Counted from the stretch's first letter, positions 33,356 to 42,927 are shown. The stretch is 64,000 bases of DNA from Flavobacterium indicum GPTSA100-9 = DSM 17447 (GCF_000455605.1 NC_017025.1:2480001-2544000); one strand, 5' to 3'. Program-made: numbers and translations. Notes: generated from the letters alone by a model not told the origin.

Positions 33356-33988
33356 TTAAGAAATAATTTCTAACTCTCTAGATTTATTTAATAAATCTAC
33401 TAAGTTAGTCACATTTAATTTTTGTAGTAATCTTAACTTGTAAGTACTAATCGTTTTTTCATCTAGTGATAAAATTTTAGCCACCTCTTTGTTTTTCTTA
33501 CCTTCATTGAAATATCTTAAAACTTCAATTTCACGAGAAGATAATTTTTTGTACAAACGATCTTCTTTTTTCACTTTTTTAAGCATTTCAATAGCTTCTC
33601 TAACTGACTCACTGAAAATTACTTCACCATTGTTAACACTAACAATTGCTTTTTCTAATTCAGCCAATTCGATGTTTTTTGACAAATACGCTTTTACACC
33701 TGATTTAATTGCAGGAGGAGCATACAAAGTGTCCGATACATTTGTGAAAATTATAAAGTTAGTTTCAGGATTATTTTTCACTAATGCTTTTACATTAATT
33801 ATACTGTTTAATCCATTCAACTCAACATCTAAAATTACAGTATTAAATTTACCTTTCGATAAAGCTTTTTGTAATTCATCATAATTTTTAACAAAAGTCT
33901 CAACTTTGCAAGTTTTACTTTCACTAAAGAAAGTTTTCATACCTTGATGAACAATCGGAGAATTATCCGCGAAACAAATCGTTATCAT
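33356..33988 (-). CDS. NarL/LuxR-family response regulator
   Basis: A 210-residue two-domain regulator. The receiver domain (1-~120) begins ITICFADNSPIVHQGM and has its phosphoacceptor Asp in TVILDVELNGLNS and the Lys in KAYLSKNIELAEL. The C-terminal LuxR helix-turn-helix (~148-205) is KLSSREIEVLRYFNEGKKNK then EVAKILSLDEKTISTYKLRL. Only one acidic residue is clear in the usual D-D metal pocket (FADNS). No kinase gene lies beside it. It ends exactly next to dnaG with no spacer. Confidence 0.92.
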   Translation of the reverse strand: MITICFADNSPIVHQGMKTFFSESKTCKVETFVKNYDELQKALSKGKFNTVILDVELNGLNSIINVKALVKNNPETNFIIFTNVSDTLYAPPAIKSGVKAYLSKNIELAELEKAIVSVNNGEVIFSESVREAIEMLKKVKKEDRLYKKLSSREIEVLRYFNEGKKNKEVAKILSLDEKTISTYKLRLLQKLNVTNLVDLLNKSRELEIIS

Positions 33989-34069
33989 AGTAGTTCTTTT
34001 TTAAATTATTTGGAGATTCATATATACTTATTGCAAATTTAATAAAAATAAACTTAAATTTTTATAATT

Positions 34070-34882
34070 TTATAATAGTTTAAGTTTATCAGGCAATAGA
34101 CAAACCGGTATAGCCTGCATTTTATGCTGATTACTGGAATTCAGACGTTTATAAATTTTTAATACTTCTGCCTTTCTTCCTTCAAAATCTTCTGGTTTTT
34201 TGCCTTTTTCTACTTCTAGCATAGCCCATTCTAGTTCATCATAACTTGCTCCTAATTGATCTTCATCGCTTCTGTCGTCACCAAAAAGCCCGTCTGTTGG
34301 TTTTGCCTTTAAAATACTATCTGGTACTTGTAAATAAGCGGCCAATTGCCTTACTTCACTTTTCATTAAATCTGCAATCGGACTTATATCTACTCCCCCA
34401 TCACCGTACTTCGTATAAAATCCAACACCAAAATCTTCTATTTTATTGCCAGTACCTACTACTAAAAAACCATGCAAACCCCCTAAATAATATAAGGTAG
34501 TCATGCGCAACCTCGCTCTAGTATTGGCTAATGTTAAATTCAAAACCGCTTCATTATCTGATGTTGAAACTTGGTTTTTAAACATTTCAAACACAGGTGT
34601 TAAATCTACTCGTTCATTAAAAACATTTGAAAATCTTGCTTTCAATTGATCAATATGTTCATTAGCTCTATTTACGTGACTTTCTGCTTGATGGATTGGC
34701 ATTTCAACACATAAAGTTGGAAATCCAGTTTGTGCACACAACGTAGAGGTTAAAGCGCTATCTATTCCACCTGAAATTCCCACTACAAATCCTTTAACTT
34801 TTGCGTTTTCAGCGTAGGACTTTAACCAATTAACAATAAAATCATTTATGGCTTCTAGATTTAATGAACTTTTATTTGACAT
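34070..34882 (-). CDS. nadE: NAD(+) synthase (ammonia-dependent type)
   Basis: Last step of NAD synthesis: amidation of deamido-NAD with ATP. The 270-residue product has only the synthetase domain, without an N-terminal glutaminase. The PP-loop is VVGISGGIDSALTSTLCA, followed by NTRARLRMTTLYYLG, VVGTGNKIEDFGVGFYTKYGDGG and DGLFGDDRSDEDQLGASYDE, all characteristic of NadE. The gene is divergent from gldB. Confidence 0.95.
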   Translation of the reverse strand: MSNKSSLNLEAINDFIVNWLKSYAENAKVKGFVVGISGGIDSALTSTLCAQTGFPTLCVEMPIHQAESHVNRANEHIDQLKARFSNVFNERVDLTPVFEMFKNQVSTSDNEAVLNLTLANTRARLRMTTLYYLGGLHGFLVVGTGNKIEDFGVGFYTKYGDGGVDISPIADLMKSEVRQLAAYLQVPDSILKAKPTDGLFGDDRSDEDQLGASYDELEWAMLEVEKGKKPEDFEGRKAEVLKIYKRLNSSNQHKMQAIPVCLLPDKLKLL

Positions 34883-34913
34883 TTTTTTAAACTTTTGTTA
34901 GATATATAAATTA

Positions 34914-34921
34914 TATATTTG
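34914..34921 (+). promoter_or_regulatory. -7 promoter box of gldBC
   Basis: TATATTTG fits TAnnTTTG, 36 nt before the gldB ATG. It rules out the longer TTG start at 34919. Confidence 0.6.
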
Positions 34922-34957
34922 CAACTAATTTTTGATAAAATTACTAAAAATCAAATA

Positions 34958-35920
34958 ATGAGAAAAATTTTCGCCCTTTTTATACTTTCATTGACATTTG
35001 TTAAATGTAAAAATGACGACGCTAAAGAGCAAGCATTGGATATAAAAAAGTCTGTTGACTTAGATTTGGAACGTTTTGATATTAAATATGCTCAAGCAAC
35101 TGCAGAAACGCTTCCTCAATTAAAAAAAGAATATCCGTTTTTATTTCCTTCCCAATTTCCTGACACGCTTTGGACCAACAAAATAAAAGACAAATATTTT
35201 ATCGAGTTAAATCAAGAAGTTAAAAAACAATTTCCCAATACAACTCAACTAGAAGACGATGTTGAAATGCTGGTAAGTAGAATAAAACATTACTTCCCTG
35301 AAGAAAAATCTCCTAGAGTAATAACTTTAATCAATGAAGTTTTGTTAGATAAAAAAGCATTGTACACGAATGATTTTATTTTTATCTCATTAGATTGCTA
35401 TTTAGGAAGTAAACATCCATTTTATGATGTGTTTGCAGAATATCAAAAACAAAACTTAACTAAAGATCAAATTTTACCTGATCTAGTAACTAATTTTGGC
35501 TTTAGAAAAGTAGTCCCTTCTCAAGATAAAACTTTACTGGGAGAAATGATATACTTTGGAAAAATTCAATATTTAAAAGATTTATTGCTACCAACCACAG
35601 CGGATAATGTTAAAATTGGCTATACAACTACCCAATATAAATGGTGTCAAGAAAATGAAGCACAAATATGGTCTTATTTAATTGAAAACAAACTACTCTA
35701 CGACAATAATATAAAAAATTATCAACGTTTTATAGAAGAAGCACCATTTACTAAATTTTATGAAGCAATTGACAAAGAATCACCAGGACGTGTAGGACAA
35801 TGGGTAGGTTGGCAAATTGTTAAAAGTTACATGGAAAACAATGATACTCCTGTAGATAAATTATTAAAAATGGAGCCCTTAGAAATTTTCAACAACTCTA
35901 AATACAAACCAAAAAAATAA
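34958..35920 (+). CDS. gldB: Gliding motility lipoprotein GldB
   Basis: Essential component of Flavobacterium gliding, also tied to T9SS function. From ATG 34958 the 320-residue product begins MRKIFALFILSLTFVKCKND, a lipoprotein signal with Cys17. The mature part has DLDLERFDIKYAQA and GKIQYLKDLLLPTTAD followed by GYTTTQYKWCQENE, recognisable GldB segments (DUF2268-like peptidase-related fold without the zinc motif). gldC follows after 3 bp in the same operon. Confidence 0.92.
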   Translation: MRKIFALFILSLTFVKCKNDDAKEQALDIKKSVDLDLERFDIKYAQATAETLPQLKKEYPFLFPSQFPDTLWTNKIKDKYFIELNQEVKKQFPNTTQLEDDVEMLVSRIKHYFPEEKSPRVITLINEVLLDKKALYTNDFIFISLDCYLGSKHPFYDVFAEYQKQNLTKDQILPDLVTNFGFRKVVPSQDKTLLGEMIYFGKIQYLKDLLLPTTADNVKIGYTTTQYKWCQENEAQIWSYLIENKLLYDNNIKNYQRFIEEAPFTKFYEAIDKESPGRVGQWVGWQIVKSYMENNDTPVDKLLKMEPLEIFNNSKYKPKK

Positions 35921-35923
35921 ATT

Positions 35924-36253
35924 ATGTCAAGAAACTCAGAAATTAAAATCAATATAGAATTAGACGAAAATCACGTGCCAGAAAAACTACTTTGGACTGC
36001 TAAAGACGGAGGAGTTGAAAACGAAGAAGCTAAGACCGTTTTATTGTCAATATGGGACGCTAATGCTAAAGAAACCCTACGAATTGATTTATGGACAAAA
36101 GACATGCCAGTTGATGAAATGAAAATTTTCTTTCATCAAACATTAGTCGCTATGACCGATACATTTGAACGCGCTACTGGCGATGAAAAAATGGCTGCTA
36201 CAATGAATGACTTTTGTGATTATTTTGCTGAAAAGTTAGACTTAAAAAAATAA
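35924..36253 (+). CDS. gldC: Gliding motility protein GldC
   Basis: A 109-residue soluble protein needed for efficient gliding in Flavobacterium johnsoniae. EIKINIELDENHVPEKLLWT, ETLRIDLWTKDMPVDEMKIF and AATMNDFCDYFAEKLDLKK match GldC over its whole length. It sits 3 bp after gldB and ends in a strong hairpin terminator. Confidence 0.93.
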   Translation: MSRNSEIKINIELDENHVPEKLLWTAKDGGVENEEAKTVLLSIWDANAKETLRIDLWTKDMPVDEMKIFFHQTLVAMTDTFERATGDEKMAATMNDFCDYFAEKLDLKK

Positions 36254-36285
36254 AAAAACTCCCGAAATATTTCGGGAGTTTTTAT
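36253..36285. terminator. Bidirectional terminator between gldC and the CoA-transferase gene
   Basis: AAACTCCCGAAA / TTTCGGGAGTTT hairpin with flanking A and T runs, placed between two convergent stops. Confidence 0.9.
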
Positions 36286-36286
36286 T

Positions 36287-37561
36287 TTAAATTGAATTTC
36301 TAAATTCAAAATAGGCTCTTTCAACTTCTTCTTGATGCATAGGATGAGCAATTTTAACCATTTCTGCAGCTCTTTGTTTTAAGGTTTTCCCATACAAATC
36401 GGCAATTCCATTTTCTGTAATCACATAATGTACATGAGCTCTTGTAGTTACTACCCCTGCTCCTTGTTTTAAATAAGGAACTATTCTGCTCTCCCCTTTT
36501 TTGGTAATTGAAGGCAAGGCAATAATAGCCTTTCCTCCCTGACTCAAAGAAGCACCTCTAATAAAATCCATTTGTCCTCCTACTCCTGAATACATTTTTG
36601 CTCCAATAGAATCTGCACACACTTGCCCTGTTAAATCCACTTCAATAGCAGAATTTATAGCCACCATTTTATGATTCTTTCTTATTTTAGCAGTATCATT
36701 TACAAATGAAGACTCTTTCATTTCAATGAATGGATTATCATTTACAAAATCATACAATCGTTTTGAGCCCATTAAGAAAGTAGCTAAAACACGACCTCTT
36801 GAAACCGCTTTATAATTACAATTAATAACATCGCTTTCAATTAAATCAATTACACCATCTGAAAACATTTCGGTATGTAATCCTAAATCTTTATGATTAG
36901 TTAATTTACTCAATGCAGCATTGGGAATAGACCCAATACCCATTTGTAAGGTACTTTTATCTTCTATTAAGGAAGCTATATATTCTCCAATTTTCTCTTC
37001 TTCTTTAGTGAAAGCAACAACATCATGCGCATAAATAGGCACATCAACTTCTACCAAATAATCAATTTCAGAAACATGCAAAATACCATCACCAAAGGTT
37101 CTTGGCATGTTTTTATTAACTTGTGCTATAACAATTGTAGCATTTTCTATCGCAGCAACTGTAGCTTCTACTGAAGTACCTAACGAACAATAACCGTGAC
37201 TATCAGGTGGCGATACATGAATAAAAACAACATCTAAAGGAAGGACATTTTTTCTAAACAACAACGGTAATTCACTTAAAAATACAGGAGTATAAGAACC
37301 ATTTCCTGCTTTTAAAGTATGTCTAACATTTGCTCCAATAAAAAAAGAATTTACATGAAAACTTTCCGAAAGTTCAGGATTTGCATAAAGTGCATCTCCC
37401 TCCGTATGCAAGTGACAAATTTCTACACTTTTTAACTCTGCAGCTCTTTCTGTTAATGCTCTTGTTAAAACCGACGGCGTTGCAGCTGCCGCTTGTACAT
37501 ATACTCTATCACCAGATTTAACAACTTTTACAGCTTCCGCTGCTGTAACATATTTACTCAT
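36287..37561 (-). CDS. Acetyl-CoA hydrolase/transferase family protein
   Basis: A 424-residue class I-type CoA-transferase that probably moves CoA between acyl-CoA and a carboxylic acid (acetate, succinate, 4-hydroxybutyrate or a related acid). LQMGIGSIPNAALSKL and HTEMFSDGVIDLIE, where the Glu after His-Thr is the expected CoA-thioester-forming residue, plus YSGVGGQMDFIRGA and ENGIADLYGKTL are family signatures. The specific acid substrate is not evident. The gene is divergent from a TetR regulator. Confidence 0.9.
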   Translation of the reverse strand: MSKYVTAAEAVKVVKSGDRVYVQAAAATPSVLTRALTERAAELKSVEICHLHTEGDALYANPELSESFHVNSFFIGANVRHTLKAGNGSYTPVFLSELPLLFRKNVLPLDVVFIHVSPPDSHGYCSLGTSVEATVAAIENATIVIAQVNKNMPRTFGDGILHVSEIDYLVEVDVPIYAHDVVAFTKEEEKIGEYIASLIEDKSTLQMGIGSIPNAALSKLTNHKDLGLHTEMFSDGVIDLIESDVINCNYKAVSRGRVLATFLMGSKRLYDFVNDNPFIEMKESSFVNDTAKIRKNHKMVAINSAIEVDLTGQVCADSIGAKMYSGVGGQMDFIRGASLSQGGKAIIALPSITKKGESRIVPYLKQGAGVVTTRAHVHYVITENGIADLYGKTLKQRAAEMVKIAHPMHQEEVERAYFEFRNSI

Positions 37562-37712
37562 ACCTATTATTTTTTATGCAAATTTAATTACCGAATTTAC
37601 TCAAAAAAATGACAATCCTCATACTGTTTAAACTTTTTACAAATTATAAATAAAAGTTAAAATTTCATATTCAATAGTATTACTATTATCTTTGTATAAA
37701 TAACTATTAATA

Positions 37713-38387
37713 ATGCACTATTATATTTCAAATATTAAATTCCAAATCAGCGATAAAATCTTTGTTAAAGATCCTGAAACGTCTTCACTAGGACGAAACA
37801 TTCTTAAGGAAAGTATTCTTTTAATTGATGAAATAGGATTTGAAGAGTTTACCTTTAAAAAACTAGGTCAAAGAATTGGCTCAAACGAAAGTTCTATTTA
37901 TAGGTATTTTGAAAATAAACACAAACTGCTGGTTTATTTGTCTTCTTGGTATTGGAGCTGGATTGAATACAAATTAGTCTTTGCTACAACTAATATAGAT
38001 GATAATTTTTTAAAATTAAAAAAAGCAATTACAGTTGTTTCTGAAAAAGTAGATGACGATGAGTCGACCGATTATATTAATGAATCTATTTTAAGTAAAA
38101 TCATAATTGAAGAATTCACAAAAACACTTCACACCAAGGAAGTTGATCATGAGAATAAAGAAGGTTATTTTTTAATTTACAAAAGGGTAATCAATCGTAT
38201 AATTGGCATGGTTGAAGAGATAGCCCCTGAGTATCCTTTTGCAAAAAGTTTGGTTTCAAATATTGTGGAGGGTTCACTTCATCAGCATTTTTTAAAAAAT
38301 CATTTAAAAACTATTACCAATTGTAATGACACGATTAGTCCAACGGATTTTTATATTAATTTGATTGAAAATTTATTAAAAAAATAA
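37713..38387 (+). CDS. TetR/AcrR family transcriptional regulator
   Basis: A 224-residue regulator whose N-terminal helix-turn-helix lies at about 30-75: LIDEIGFEEFTFKKLGQRIG then SNESSIYRYFENKHKLLVYL, the TetR pattern ending in the conserved Tyr-Phe. The C-terminal ~140 residues form the variable ligand/dimer domain. It precedes an ABC-HlyD-TolC gene set by 3 bp, so it probably controls that exporter. The 151-bp region shared with the CoA-transferase gene would hold its operator. Confidence 0.88.
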   Translation: MHYYISNIKFQISDKIFVKDPETSSLGRNILKESILLIDEIGFEEFTFKKLGQRIGSNESSIYRYFENKHKLLVYLSSWYWSWIEYKLVFATTNIDDNFLKLKKAITVVSEKVDDDESTDYINESILSKIIIEEFTKTLHTKEVDHENKEGYFLIYKRVINRIIGMVEEIAPEYPFAKSLVSNIVEGSLHQHFLKNHLKTITNCNDTISPTDFYINLIENLLKK

Positions 38388-38390
38388 ACT

Positions 38391-40049
38391 ATGACACCAT
38401 TAAAAAGATTTATAAATTTACTTAAATTGGATAAAAAAGATATTGTTCAAATCTTTTTTTATGCCATTTTTGCCGGGATTGTGAGTTTATCACTCCCTTT
38501 AGGAATACAAGCTATTATTAATTTTATACAAGCCGGAAGAATTAGTGCTTCATGGATTGTTTTGGTTGTTTTAGTAGTTTTTGGAGTTGCTTTTGTTGGC
38601 GTTTTATCATTAATGCAATTACGAATAACCGAAAATTTACAACAAAAAATATTTGTCCGTGCTGCCTTTGAATTTGCTTACCGTATTCCAAAATTCAAAT
38701 TTGAAGAAATCTACAATAAATATTCACCAGAAATTGCCAATAGATTTTTTGACACTCTAAATATTCAAAAAGGAACATCAAAATTATTAATAGATTTTTC
38801 TGCTGCCTTATTACAAATTACATTCGGTTTAATATTATTATCATTATACCATCCCTTCTTTATCATTTTTGGTATGCTACTAATGGTATTACTTTATTTT
38901 ATTTTCAAATTTTCATACATCCCTGGTCTTGAAAGCAGTTTAAAAGAATCTAAATTTAAATATAAAGTTGCTGCTTGGTTACAAGAATTAGCTCGAAATT
39001 CAAATACATTTAAAAGAGAAAATCATTTTGAATTTGCCTTGAACAAAAACGACAAATTAGTAAATGATTACATTAATTATAGAGAAAAACACTTTAACAT
39101 CATCAAAAAACAATTTTTACAATTAATCACGTTTAAAGTTATCATTACAGCCAGCTTGTTATTAATTGGTGGCTTTTTAGTGATGCAAGAACAGATGAAT
39201 ATAGGGCAGTTTGTTGCCGCTGAAATCATCATTCTATTAGTTATCAATTCAGTGGAAAAAATTATTTTAGGTCTTGAAACGTTTTATGATGTTTTAACAT
39301 CCGTTGAAAAAATTGGTCAAGTTACAGATATTGAACTAGAATTTGAATCTACAAAACCTATCACAGAATGTTATAATTCAATTTCATTAGAAGCAGAAAA
39401 AATTAAATTTAGATTCCCCGATTCTAAAGAAAACACCTTAGATGAAATATCGATTAAAATTGAACAAGGAGAAAAAATTGTTATTGAAGGCGATAATGGT
39501 TCAGGTAAAACAACATTAATCAAATTATTATCGGGCACCATTCAGCCAACCTATGGAGCACTTTATATTAATGATGATACCTTTAGAAAAATAGATCTAA
39601 ATCAGTACCGCACTCATATTGCTACTGTTTTACAAGACGATACCCTTTTTGAAGGCACCATTAAGGACAATCTAACTTTTGGAAATTATGTTTCAAATGA
39701 AGATATTAAGTGGGCACTTGATGCCGTTCAACTAACCAATTTCATCAAAACATTACCAAATGGTTTAGATACAAAAATTTACCCTGAAGGCAAACAACTA
39801 TCAGCTTCAAATGCTCAAAAAATACTATTAGCGAGAAGTATAATCTCAAAACCAAAAATTTTGTTTTTAGAAGACCCTACGGATAAAATGGATAATGAAA
39901 CTTCTCAAAAAATCATTTCTTTTTTAACAGATGTAAAAAACAAGTGGACTTTAGTAGTTACTTCAAGAGAAAAGGTTTGGGAAAAATCATGTAATAGAAT
40001 CATTTACATGGAAGACGGAAAAATTAATAAAGACGTAAAAAAACAATAA
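38391..40049 (+). CDS. ABC exporter, fused permease-ATPase, with degenerate ATPase motifs
   Basis: A 552-residue half-transporter with an N-terminal membrane domain of five to six helices (~20-285) and a C-terminal nucleotide-binding domain (~330-550). Walker A is intact (EGDNGSGKTTLIKLL, 367-375) and so is the Q loop (Gln415 in TVLQDDTLF). The signature is QLSASNAQK in place of LSGGQ. Walker B reads ILFLEDPTD, so the Asp-Glu pair is inverted (Glu494, Asp495). At the H-loop position there is VVTSREKVW with no His. There is no C39 peptidase domain. HlyD and TolC partners follow, so it is a type-I-like efflux or secretion ATPase. Confidence 0.9.
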   Translation: MTPLKRFINLLKLDKKDIVQIFFYAIFAGIVSLSLPLGIQAIINFIQAGRISASWIVLVVLVVFGVAFVGVLSLMQLRITENLQQKIFVRAAFEFAYRIPKFKFEEIYNKYSPEIANRFFDTLNIQKGTSKLLIDFSAALLQITFGLILLSLYHPFFIIFGMLLMVLLYFIFKFSYIPGLESSLKESKFKYKVAAWLQELARNSNTFKRENHFEFALNKNDKLVNDYINYREKHFNIIKKQFLQLITFKVIITASLLLIGGFLVMQEQMNIGQFVAAEIIILLVINSVEKIILGLETFYDVLTSVEKIGQVTDIELEFESTKPITECYNSISLEAEKIKFRFPDSKENTLDEISIKIEQGEKIVIEGDNGSGKTTLIKLLSGTIQPTYGALYINDDTFRKIDLNQYRTHIATVLQDDTLFEGTIKDNLTFGNYVSNEDIKWALDAVQLTNFIKTLPNGLDTKIYPEGKQLSASNAQKILLARSIISKPKILFLEDPTDKMDNETSQKIISFLTDVKNKWTLVVTSREKVWEKSCNRIIYMEDGKINKDVKKQ

Positions 40050-40051
40050 GT

Positions 40052-41404
40052 ATGCTAAATTTATCTAACAACAATAAACCCAATTATAGTAGATTAGATC
40101 AATTTTCTACTATAAAATCATTAGCAAATAGACCTCATTACAAAATTTTAAATAAAATTTTAGTTGCGTTTTTAGTTGTGGTTCTATTAATCTTATTTTT
40201 GCCTTGGACACAAAATATTGCCGGTCAAGGAAATGTTACTACTTTAATGCCAAATCAACGACCGCAAACCATTCAGTCCTTAATTTCTGGCCGTATTGAA
40301 AAATGGTATGTACGTGAAGGAGACTATGTTGAAAAAGGTGATACTATCTTATTCATATCAGAAATTAAAGAAGATTATTTAGACCCCAATTTAGTTGAAA
40401 ACACTAAAGCACAAATGGAGGCCAAGAAACAATCTGTTGAATCCTATGGCGGAAAAGTAAATTCCCTTTCCAATCAAATTTCAGCCATTGAAACAGAACG
40501 TGGATTAAAATTTGAACAAGCTAAAAACAAAGTAAAACAATCCATTTTAAAAATAAAAAGTGATAGTACCGATTTAGAAGCTTCAAAAACACAATTAAAA
40601 ATTGCTAAAACACAATACAATCGTTCTGTTCAACTAAATAAAGACGGATTAAAACCTTTAACAGACGTAGAGGAAAAACGTTTAAAATTACAAGAAGTTG
40701 AAGCAAAAAACATTACACAAGAAAATAAACTACTGGCTAGTAAAAATGAGTTGATTAATGCTCGAGTAGAATTAAACCGAATTAATGCAGAGTATACTGA
40801 AAAAGTTTCTAAAGCTCGAAGCGATCAATTTACGGCTTTAAGTAGTCAATACGATACTGAAGCACAAGTAAATAAATTAAAAAATCAATATACTAATTAC
40901 AAGATTAGAAACGGCATGTATTACATCACTGCCCCACAAAGCGGCTATGTAAACCGAGCGCTTCAATCGGGTATTGGTGAAAACATTAAAGAAGGAACAG
41001 CTATTGTAAGCATAATGCCTGCCACCTATCAATTGGCAGTAGAAACCTATGTATCTCCAATGGATTTTCCTTTAATCCAACAAGGGGAACGCGTTCGAGT
41101 TTGGTTTGATGGTTGGCCTACTATAGTTTTTTCTGGCTGGCCGGGATTATCTTACGGAACGTATGGTGGTAGAGTAGTTGCTAAAGAAAATTTTATAAGT
41201 GATAATGGAAAATACAGGGTTTTAATTGCACCCGATGATGAAGAAGAAAAATGGCCAAAACAATTAAGTATTGGATCTGGCGCTCAAACAGTGGCTTTAT
41301 TAGACAATGTACCTATTTGGTATGAAATATGGCGAACTTTAAATGGTTTCCCACCAAATTATTACCAATCAAAATCGGAAAAAAATGAAAAAGATAAAAA
41401 ATAA
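40052..41404 (+). CDS. HlyD family periplasmic adaptor
   Basis: A 450-residue membrane-fusion protein linking the ABC inner-membrane exporter to the TolC channel. One TM helix at about 34-52 (ILVAFLVVVLLILFLPWTQNI) is followed by a biotinyl-lipoyl half-motif ISGRIEKWYVREGDYVEKGD. A long alpha-helical hairpin with coiled-coil character (~115-285) comes next, then the second half-motif APQSGYVNRALQSGIGENIKEG and a beta-barrel domain. The length and layout are typical of type-I secretion HlyD proteins. It starts 2 bp after the ABC gene and overlaps the TolC gene by 20 bp. Confidence 0.92.
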   Translation: MLNLSNNNKPNYSRLDQFSTIKSLANRPHYKILNKILVAFLVVVLLILFLPWTQNIAGQGNVTTLMPNQRPQTIQSLISGRIEKWYVREGDYVEKGDTILFISEIKEDYLDPNLVENTKAQMEAKKQSVESYGGKVNSLSNQISAIETERGLKFEQAKNKVKQSILKIKSDSTDLEASKTQLKIAKTQYNRSVQLNKDGLKPLTDVEEKRLKLQEVEAKNITQENKLLASKNELINARVELNRINAEYTEKVSKARSDQFTALSSQYDTEAQVNKLKNQYTNYKIRNGMYYITAPQSGYVNRALQSGIGENIKEGTAIVSIMPATYQLAVETYVSPMDFPLIQQGERVRVWFDGWPTIVFSGWPGLSYGTYGGRVVAKENFISDNGKYRVLIAPDDEEEKWPKQLSIGSGAQTVALLDNVPIWYEIWRTLNGFPPNYYQSKSEKNEKDKK

Positions 41405-42788
41405 TATTTCTTTTTGGATTATTGGTTTAATTGGCTTAATATCATTCCATTCCCTAGCACAAAATGATGAATTTACCTATGAAGAATATTTAGGTTTTGT
41501 CAAAAAATTTCATCCTGTTGCTAAAATGGCTGAGCTAGAAATTAGTCAGGCTCAAGCTAATTTATTGCAAGCAAGAGGTGCCTTTGATCCCAAAATTGAA
41601 GCGGATTATTCAACCAAAGAATTCAAAGACAAACAGTACTATTCTGTCTTCAATGGTAGTTTTAAAATTCCAACCTGGTATGGAATAGAAATAAAAGCGG
41701 CTTTTGAAAATAATGACGGCTTGTATTTGAATCCTCAAAATACGGTACCGAACAACGGGCTAACTGCTCTTGGAATTACAGTTCCTGTGTTGCAAGGATT
41801 GCTCATTAATCAACGCATGGCCGATTTACAAAAGGCAAAATCACAAGTCAAATTAAGTCAGGCTGAAAGAAAACTTCAAGCCGTTCAAGTGCTATATGAT
41901 GCTTCTGTAGCTTACTTCAACTGGAAAAAAAATTATGAAGAAGTTCGACTTTATGAAAATTATGTAAAAAATGCACAAATTCGATTAAAAGGCATTCAAA
42001 CCTTAATTGAGCAAGGAGACAAACCTGCTATCGACAGCATTGAAGCAGGGATTACATTAAAAAACAGACAATTAAATTTAGAAGAATCCAAATTTAAACT
42101 ATTGAAATCTAAATTAGAATTATCAAATTTTCTTTGGACCGATTCCAATGTGCCACTTGAATTAGACGACAAATTAATACCGGAAGAAAATTTACAGCAG
42201 TCTATTGACGTAACATTAAAGACAAATGCTATGATAGCAACTAGCTTCTCTTCTGCTGCTCATCCAAAGATAAATGCACTTGAAACTAAATTGGAAATGT
42301 TGTCTATCGATCGAAAATTAAAGGCGAACATGTTATTACCAAAAATTGATTTAGGCTATTCTTATATTTCTGAACCTGCAGCTTTTTCTGAATATCGTTT
42401 TCAGGATTATAAATTTGGCGTGAATGCTTCCTTCCCTATTTTATTAAGAAAAGAAAGAGGAGCATTAAAGTTGGCCGAACAAAAAATTCAGGCCCAACAA
42501 TTTAATTTAGAATTAGAGAAAAAACAGCTTCAAAACAAAGTAGTAGCTCAACAAAATGAAATAATGACAATAACTAAACAAAAAGGCATTATTTTAAGTT
42601 TGGTTTCAGATAATGAAAAATTACTTCAAGCAGAAGAACGTTTATTTGATGCAGGAGAAAGTTCATTGTTTTTAATTAACACAAGAGAAAACAATTTAGT
42701 TAGTGCAAAATTATCTCGAATAAGTATTGACAATCGATTATATCTTTCTCATGCCGAATTATTCAAAACAATAGCTAATCCAGATTAA
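41385..42788 (+). CDS. TolC family outer-membrane efflux protein
   Basis: A 467-residue outer-membrane channel subunit. ATG 41385 gives signal MKKIKNNISFWIIGLIGLIS then FHSLAQ. The body has the two long helical repeats of the OEP family (AELEISQAQANLLQARGAFDPK, ending in AGESSLFLINTRENNLVSAK). It completes the TetR-ABC-HlyD-TolC operon, with a 20-bp overlap at the HlyD end, and is followed by a hairpin terminator. Confidence 0.92.
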   Translation: MKKIKNNISFWIIGLIGLISFHSLAQNDEFTYEEYLGFVKKFHPVAKMAELEISQAQANLLQARGAFDPKIEADYSTKEFKDKQYYSVFNGSFKIPTWYGIEIKAAFENNDGLYLNPQNTVPNNGLTALGITVPVLQGLLINQRMADLQKAKSQVKLSQAERKLQAVQVLYDASVAYFNWKKNYEEVRLYENYVKNAQIRLKGIQTLIEQGDKPAIDSIEAGITLKNRQLNLEESKFKLLKSKLELSNFLWTDSNVPLELDDKLIPEENLQQSIDVTLKTNAMIATSFSSAAHPKINALETKLEMLSIDRKLKANMLLPKIDLGYSYISEPAAFSEYRFQDYKFGVNASFPILLRKERGALKLAEQKIQAQQFNLELEKKQLQNKVVAQQNEIMTITKQKGIILSLVSDNEKLLQAEERLFDAGESSLFLINTRENNLVSAKLSRISIDNRLYLSHAELFKTIANPD

Positions 42789-42793
42789 TATAA

Positions 42794-42825
42794 AATGTCC
42801 AATAGTACTATTGGGCATTTTTTTA
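42794..42825 (+). terminator. Terminator of the TetR-ABC-HlyD-TolC operon
   Basis: ATGTCCAATA / TATTGGGCAT stem with one G-T pair, GTAC loop, then seven Ts. Confidence 0.8.
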
Positions 42826-42927
42826 TATATTGACTTTTCTATAAATTTTATATACTAAAAAAGCTATAAACAAGAAACCAATTAGCATTAATACTTGCCG
42901 AATAAAAAAACCAAAACTAAAGTCCAT
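42823..42927 (-). CDS. Possible small membrane protein (34 aa)
   Basis: A minus-strand ORF from ATG 42927 to TAA 42823. MDFSFGFFIRQVLMLIGFLF starts a 34-residue product with one transmembrane helix and a basic end (YKIYRKVNI), a layout seen in real small membrane proteins. It fills most of the 250-bp gap between the tolC-like gene and map. No clear promoter box was found upstream, and it could be chance coding in AT-rich DNA. Confidence 0.4.
   Translation of the reverse strand: MDFSFGFFIRQVLMLIGFLFIAFLVYKIYRKVNI

Noticed and set aside
33489..33884. 131-residue plus-strand frame opposite the LuxR response regulator
   Set aside because: Fully antisense to a convincing two-domain regulator; composition fits a shadow frame.
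38391..42788. Bacteriocin or peptide exporter of the C39-peptidase type
   Set aside because: The ABC protein has no N-terminal peptidase domain and no double-glycine precursor gene was seen nearby.
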